Shown here in pieces: positions 59,346 to 64,000 of a DNA stretch of 64,000 bases. The DNA comes from Ctenosaura bakeri. Taxonomy: Eukaryota > Chordata > Lepidosauria > Squamata > Iguanidae. The stretch lies in the NCBI GenBank assembly GCA_948474755.1, contig CAOLHI010000080.1:372001-436000 (forward strand). Reading direction: 5' to 3'. The stretch's first letter is position 1. Each line of letters begins with the position of its first letter. Made by a program: the position numbers and the translations under genes. The notes beneath the pieces were generated by a model. The model did not search any database and had not been told where the DNA came from. It saw only the letters and a list, made by a program, of their open reading frames with translations.

Positions 59346-59569
59346 CACCTACCCCCCCCCAATTGGGTGGATACCTCTTAAACTACCATAGGCCTGGGGT
59401 TTCTTTTTATTACCCTCTATTAATGGCACCGTGGAAACTGATTTGGGGCTAAGTGGACACCAGGAGTAGGTAGTTTGGCTCCTTCCGAGGATTTTGGACA
59501 CCTGTCTTACTCAGAACGGCCAGTGGTTGAGGATTGCGGGACCTGTAATCTGAAATATCTGGAGGGTGT

Positions 59570-59732
59570 CAGGCTTAAAATTGCCAGATTGAAAGCTGGA
59601 GAGGGCTGTATAGAAGAGAGGATTTCAGCAGCTGCCAGGTAACAAGCAACACCTGGTGAAATTCACTTTCTATACAACCCTTAAAGGTACAGTAGGTTTC
59701 TCAGTTTTTTCCCCCTTCCACAGGCAACCCTA
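59570..59732. mobile_element. Diverged relative of the Tc1/mariner-like MITE
   Basis: GAGGATTTCAGCAGCTGCCA then AACAAGCAACACCTGGTGAA pair as an inner palindrome, and the right end reads GGCAACCCTATA. This is the structure of 44021-44204. It is inserted in, and so younger than or co-mobilised with, the SPIN-like element. Confidence 0.55.
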
Positions 59733-59734
59733 TA

Positions 59735-59900
59735 GCAGTCTAGCTGCTTCACTTGTGTTAGTGGCAAGGGCAGCTGTCCCTGAATTTTTCTACGCTTTTG
59801 TCCCCAGCCTGGACAACTGGAGTAATGAGTCTGGAAGTCTTGGGGGAAAGGCGGGATATAAATAAAGTTAATAATGGTGATCATGATGATAATGATGACA
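59735..59900 (+). mobile_element. SINE or LINE tail with GGCGGGATATAAATAAA end
   Basis: GTCTTGGGGGAAAGGCGGGA then TATAAATAAAGTTAATAATG is the standard 3' end of a common squamate SINE/LINE group, followed by a degenerate (GAT)/(AAC) tail. The 5' part is not recognisable. Confidence 0.5.
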
Positions 59901-60093
59901 ACAACAATAATAACGGCTCTTTTCCCTTTGGATACCATATTGTTTTAGTTGGGAATGTCATTGCAAAATACTGATTGGATCCTTTAAAGTACTGTAAATA
60001 GAAACTATCCCGTTGCTTAATAACCTGTTCACTAGAGGCAGAATGGAGACAAAATTCAAGACCTTCTATATTACTTGTATGTACTTTAAAAGT

Positions 60094-60097
60094 GACT

Positions 60098-60141
<44 letters not shown>
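60094..60141. repeat. (TTTC)n microsatellite
   Basis: About twelve pure TTTC units. The matching Lys/Glu/Arg run in the overlapping minus-strand frame is a product of the repeat. Confidence 0.95.
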
Positions 60142-60143
<2 letters not shown>

Positions 60144-60379
60144 CCGGGCTTTGTTAAGTGGTTGCAACACCCACAGTTTTATTAGGGCTGCTAAGAGTTC
60201 TTGGTCAGAGGCATGCAAAGAGGGCTGCAGTTGCCCACTCGCGTGCAAATGGTTTTTGCTATTAGACTTGAAGCACAAGTAGTTTTGTGTGAGGAAACAT
60301 CCAGCATGTGGCAGAGTTAAAATTTGCATGTAGGAACTATTTCTTAGTGTAAAGTCGAAGGCTTTCATGGCCGGAATCC

Positions 60380-60514
60380 ATAGGTTGTTGTGGGTTTTCC
60401 AGGCTCTGAGGCTGTGTTCTATTAGTATTTTCTCCTGATGTTTTGCCTGCATCTGTGGCTGGCATCTTCAGAGGATCTGAAGCCACAGATTGTGGAAAAC
60501 CCACAACAACCTAT
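60380..60514. repeat. Foldback with 22-bp perfect inverted repeats
   Basis: TAGGTTGTTGTGGGTTTTCC (arm 60380-60401) and GGAAAACCCACAACAACCTA (arm 60493-60514) are exact inverses 91 bases apart. Sequence starting at 60354 (GTCGAAGGCTTTCATGGCC) belongs to a widespread reptilian retroelement phrase, possibly Penelope-like; that name is uncertain. Confidence 0.8.
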
Positions 60515-60550
60515 TACTTAGTGTTTTCTGTCAAAAATCCATTTTCCTTC

Positions 60551-60606
60551 TGCTCTCTCTCTCTCTCTCTCCTTCTCCATTCTCCATTCTCCATTCTCCA
60601 TTCTCC
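60551..60606. repeat. (CT)n and (CCATTCT)n simple repeats
   Basis: A CT run of about 10 units is followed by about four CCATTCT units. It accounts for the RMENGE-type repeats in overlapping frames. Confidence 0.85.
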
Positions 60607-61115
60607 TGCTTTGTCCTTAGCTTACTTTCACTGCTGTAAACTGAGTTCAAAGTCCACAAATAATTGATCTTCGTTGTGCTCTTGCGAAGACTGCCCTGAG
60701 AATTTCTGATCTGGTGAGAAAGAAGCAATCTCAGCCTTCACACTGACGTTGGCTTTTTACGCATACTGTCGCAAAATGTAGCAATGTAGTTTACTGTTGT
60801 TATATTAAGACTGTTACCCATGCTACACCATGCTTCAAGACAAAATTTCATTTATTTGTAATTAGAAATAAATATTTCACAATATATAATTACATATTGT
60901 TTTTGTGATTAATCACTATACTTTAATTATGTTCAATTTGTAACAATGAAAATACATCCTGCATATCAGATATTTACATTACGATTCATAACAGTAGCAA
61001 AATTACAGTCATAAAGTAGCAAAGAAAATAATTTTATGGTTGGGGGTCACCACAACATGAGGAACTGTATTAAAGGGTCACGGCATTTGGAAGGTTGAGA
61101 ACCACTGCTTTAAGT

Positions 61116-62261
61116 GAAGCCTTCTGCTTAAGGAGGATGAATGTTTGCTCAGAGTGAAAGAGCTTTTCATATTTGGCCTTGCTTCATCTATTAGGCCCAT
61201 TTACACACATTTGGAAAGTCCATTTATTCTTCATGCTGTCATTTCAACACAACTCCTGTTAAATCTCCTTATATTTGATCAAGGTTTCTGATCTCTTTCT
61301 GGGTGTATATGCATGCGTGTTGCACACACTGTATTATTTTTATGTATGATTGTGATTCACCTTGAAAGGATAGTTTTCTCATGCAAAAAGTAATAAATCA
61401 ATAAATAATTCAGGGGTGTGTAGGGTTTTTTGGTTAAAAAAGGTAATATCTTAAGTCATTTTAGAAGAATTAGCTGAGGAATGGCTACCTTTTCTAGGTG
61501 CTTAGAGAAGACAGGAGAAATAATACATAGATAACATTGGTGAGCATGCAAAAGCACCTTTAATTTAATGCACATCCTCAGAACTGCCATGTTTGTCCTG
61601 GGTCTCAGAGGCAGGGAAGGGGGGCTGTTTTGGGGGAGGTGCATCTCACCTTCCTCCTCTTTCAATCATAGGACTTTGGGGGCATATGATGAGAGATGTG
61701 GCCAGGAAAAAATGTATGCCTAGGGCTGGGGCTAGTGTGTAACTCTACCACTTGGTTTCTGAAGAAAATGTCTGGATTGGAAACTTGCCTTGGATGTATC
61801 ATAACAATATGGTTAGAATTTCTGCAGATACTGTTTTTGACCATGGTTTACATAGCCAATAAAAATTAAAAATATGGCTCTGTTTAGCTCATCATCTATA
61901 TCTTACCTCTTTTTCTTCTTTTTTCCTAAGTGTGTGGGCGATAGGGGTTGCTCATTCCTTTTTAGTTACCTCTTACAAAGCACACTTAAAAATAGAAAAC
62001 TGTCATAAACTAACCAAACACATCTCCCCAAACAACTCCCAACTGACATTTTAAAAGCAGTGAGTAAATGTTACGCATTGCTGTTTCAGGATCAGGCCTT
62101 AGATTTTTTTTTTTCCTCTAAAAATTTCTGACATTTCCAATAGGCCTTCTGACAACTCCCTTCAATAGATGATACCATTCTGACAATATAAGAACGGACA
62201 CAAAGAGAATTACACAGGATGGCTGAAGTGAGCAGATCAGCACTTTGTTCTTGCAGAGAGG
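61116..62261. other. Unannotated DNA
   Basis: No gene or repeat family recognised. Confidence 0.4.
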
Positions 62262-62710
62262 TTTGATGAAGTTGTTTTGGGGTTAGTTATTTAGAATGCT
62301 TGTGCAACTTGATGGCTGATTGCTAGGCAACAGGAATAGCACCTCAAGAATGAAATCCAGCACCTTGATGTGCATGGACGAGGCTTATGGATGAGGGGAA
62401 TTATATATCAGGCAAAGTTTCTTTGTGTGTTTTGAGCCTTCAATAAGAACTATCCAGAAAGAGGGTGGTTTGGTTTGTGATAAGCAGCTGAGGAAAAACA
62501 CAAGGTGTCTTTGTTTAAAGATGTTTAAAGCAGGGATTGATGTCAAAGTCTGTCAGACGTTTAACCTGCTAATGTATCAACACTGTATTACAACTGAATT
62601 CTAAGAAGATATTTTATTTCCACTATTGATATAATAAATGTTATTGTTTGTTTTATAACTATTGAGTTGGCCTAAGTTATCTAAAGTCACTGTAATAAAG
62701 AGAACACACA
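62262..62710 (+). mobile_element. Solo LTR, family A copy 2
   Basis: It shares with 49241-50291 the start (TTTGATGAAG vs TGTGATGGAG), the phrase TTGCTAGGCAACAGGAATAGC, a TATA box (GAATTATATATCAGGC, about 62400), a poly(A) signal (GATATAATAAATG, about 62628) and the end AGAACACACA. The flanks AGG/AGGT suggest a worn target duplication. Internal retroelement genes are absent. Family unknown. Confidence 0.58.
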
Positions 62711-63500
62711 AGGTAACACTCTAGCCCTGTTACACAAAGGCTGTGATATAACAGTGGAGTCAGGGCAAAGTTATATTGACAGTGCACCTTGTTGGACTGG
62801 AACTGCCATGCCAATCTGAGGGAGAATAAAGGTATCTTTGTCACAGAGATATACTATAACAACCTGACGCCAGGAAGCAGAAAAGGAGCCATGGTTTTCA
62901 CATGGTGGCACAGAATCAGGATGTTTTCCTACCTGTCCTTTGTCATTGTTTGCTCTCAAGATTAGTATTGTAAAAGCAAAACTATTGAAAGGCATGGTGA
63001 CAGTGCATAACCCCTCTGCCACTGTCCCAATTTGGCAGTGACAGCCCTGATTAATCTTCAAACCTCCCACATATTCAGCTGCTTTTAAAATGTCCAAGTT
63101 TTTTCTGTTCCTCCCCCTATCTACCTTTGTCCTCAGCTTACCTCTATTGGTAGAAAGTGCTCAAAGTGCAAAAGTAGTTTGTACTCAATGAATTCATTGG
63201 GGAAGAGAGAAGACCAGGGAGAGAATCTTGCCCTTCCAAGTAGACCGAGGGGAAATCAAACTGCCATAGCCTGTCCAAGTTTATGAGTTCCTCCCAATTA
63301 TCACTTTTCCCATCTTGACCACACTCATTGCTTGGTCACAAGCATCTTGGTTTTCATACGTGAAACTTGTAGGGTATGGAAACTGCCTTTATTTTGCAGC
63401 ATATACCAGAAAAGTTCCCACCCCTCTGCAACCACAGTCAGTCATATTATGCCCATGCCGCTTCCATTTTCATGAAGAATATAGGCCTTAAGCAGCTTTG
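62711..63500. other. Unannotated DNA with a 108-codon open frame
   Basis: The minus-strand frame at 62771-63097 begins MDILKAAEYVGGLK and is varied in composition, but I recognise no family and see no promoter, splice sites or repeats tied to it. Chance is the simplest explanation. Confidence 0.4.
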
Positions 63501-63725
63501 GAGCAGGCCTTGATCAGCAGCTATTAATTACAATGTTGATCTCATTAACACCCTACATTTAAACAGCTGAGCTGTTTGTAATGAATGGAAATATCTGCCG
63601 AGCTGCACTGTTTAGGCGCCAATTTTGTCTCCTTGCCGCGTGGGTGAATAGCGTTGACAAGCAGCTATTTTCCTCCATAGAGCCAGAAATTATTTATGCT
63701 GGGAAAACAAGTGAACTTCTCCTTT
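63500..63725. promoter_or_regulatory. Candidate conserved noncoding element / enhancer
   Basis: A repeat-free block has an unusual mix of homeodomain cores (CTATTAATTACAATG, CTCATTAACA), E-boxes (AACAGCTGAGCTG, AAGCAGCTATT), and retained CpGs (TAGGCGCCAATTTTG, CTTGCCGCGTGGGTG, TAGCGTTGAC) in a CpG-poor region. These are traits of deeply conserved developmental enhancers. Cross-species conservation has not been tested. Confidence 0.45.
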
Positions 63726-64000
63726 AACACCTGGAAGATGTTTTGGGGTGGTACAATTTAAGACTGATTTTTTTAAAAAAAAGTAAAAATGTTATATATT
63801 GATGCACAGTCTTCTACTCAATGCCTGCTAATGCCAGCTAGAGACAGAGAATTCATAAATAAACATAGAAATCCAAGTGTAAGAGAAAGTGAACACTAAA
63901 TTGCACCTATATGTCATCGTAAGAGAGTCTGTTAGAGAGAGGCTGAATTTTTTACACTAGGAAGGGAAACTTGTGAAATTCTAGGCGTTATTTGACTCCA

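Larger units (their letters stand above)
58251..61107 (+). mobile_element. SPIN-like hAT DNA transposon, non-autonomous
   Basis: The left end CAGCGGTTCTCAACCTGTGG and right end AGGTTGAGAACCACTG are inverted repeats. They are flanked by 8-bp duplications, TTCTAAGT (58243-58250) and CTTTAAGT (61108-61115), with two differences. The subterminal hairpin GACCATCGGAAAATACATAT (about 58321) and the right-end block GGGGTCACCACAACATGAGG (about 61043) are as I know them from SPIN/hAT-Charlie elements. The ~330 bases before the right end are AT-rich SPIN-like 3' sequence. No hAT transposase was seen between; the interior is GC-rich cargo plus later insertions. Confidence 0.88.

Noticed and set aside
62771..63097. 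108-codon minus-strand frame next to a solo LTR
   Set aside because: It lies outside the LTR and shows no retroelement protein motif. It is unsupported as a gene.

Overview
This window is vertebrate nuclear DNA, almost certainly from a squamate reptile (a lizard, perhaps an iguanian; the lineage below Squamata is a guess). It is AT-rich and CpG-poor with many microsatellites. The set of interspersed repeats is what points to squamates: CR1 and RTE-BovB LINEs, several 5'-truncated L1s, tRNA-headed SINEs with a BovB-like tail (Sauria-SINE type), a SPIN-like hAT element, and many short DNA transposons with GGCC...CGCAC termini. I found no host protein-coding exon, tRNA, rRNA or other RNA gene that I can defend. 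The longer open frames lie in repeats or in GC-rich DNA with few stops. The window is best read as a gene desert or a very large intron.

Layout. 1-9 kb: mostly unique AT-rich DNA with a BovB fragment (1.3-1.7 kb), a pyrimidine-rich strand-biased tract (2.15-2.6 kb) and two SINE copies. 9-16.5 kb: a possible 1-kb inverted-repeat transposon, a 1.3-kb antisense CR1, a CpG-rich 189-bp insert, an antisense L1 split by a Harbinger-like MITE, and a 363-bp L1 tail with an 18-bp target duplication. 17.5-20 kb: a nested stack in which BovB holds a CpG-rich MITE and a CR1, the CR1 holds a second MITE, and that MITE holds a 526-bp LTR-like insert. 20-29 kb: palindromic and non-palindromic MITEs and a possible G-quadruplex. 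29-39.7 kb: mostly unique sequence, with ATTA-rich stretches that look like conserved noncoding DNA. 39.7-41.2 kb: an antisense L1 with a 15-bp target duplication. 42-48 kb: SINEs, a Tc1/mariner-like MITE, an antisense CR1, and a 364-bp inverted duplication rebuilt inside a SINE. 48.5-50.3 kb: a cryptic palindromic minisatellite and a solo LTR split by a MITE. 52-57.7 kb: MITEs and a 981-bp solo LTR. 58.25-61.1 kb: a 2,857-bp SPIN-like hAT element with a GC-rich non-transposase interior. 61-64 kb: a second member of the split-LTR family and, at the right edge, a CpG-retaining block resembling a developmental enhancer.

No genes work together here. The biology is transposon layering and sequence rearrangement, plus possible cis-regulatory DNA for genes outside the window. 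All family names rest on recognising sequence by eye; no database search was run.
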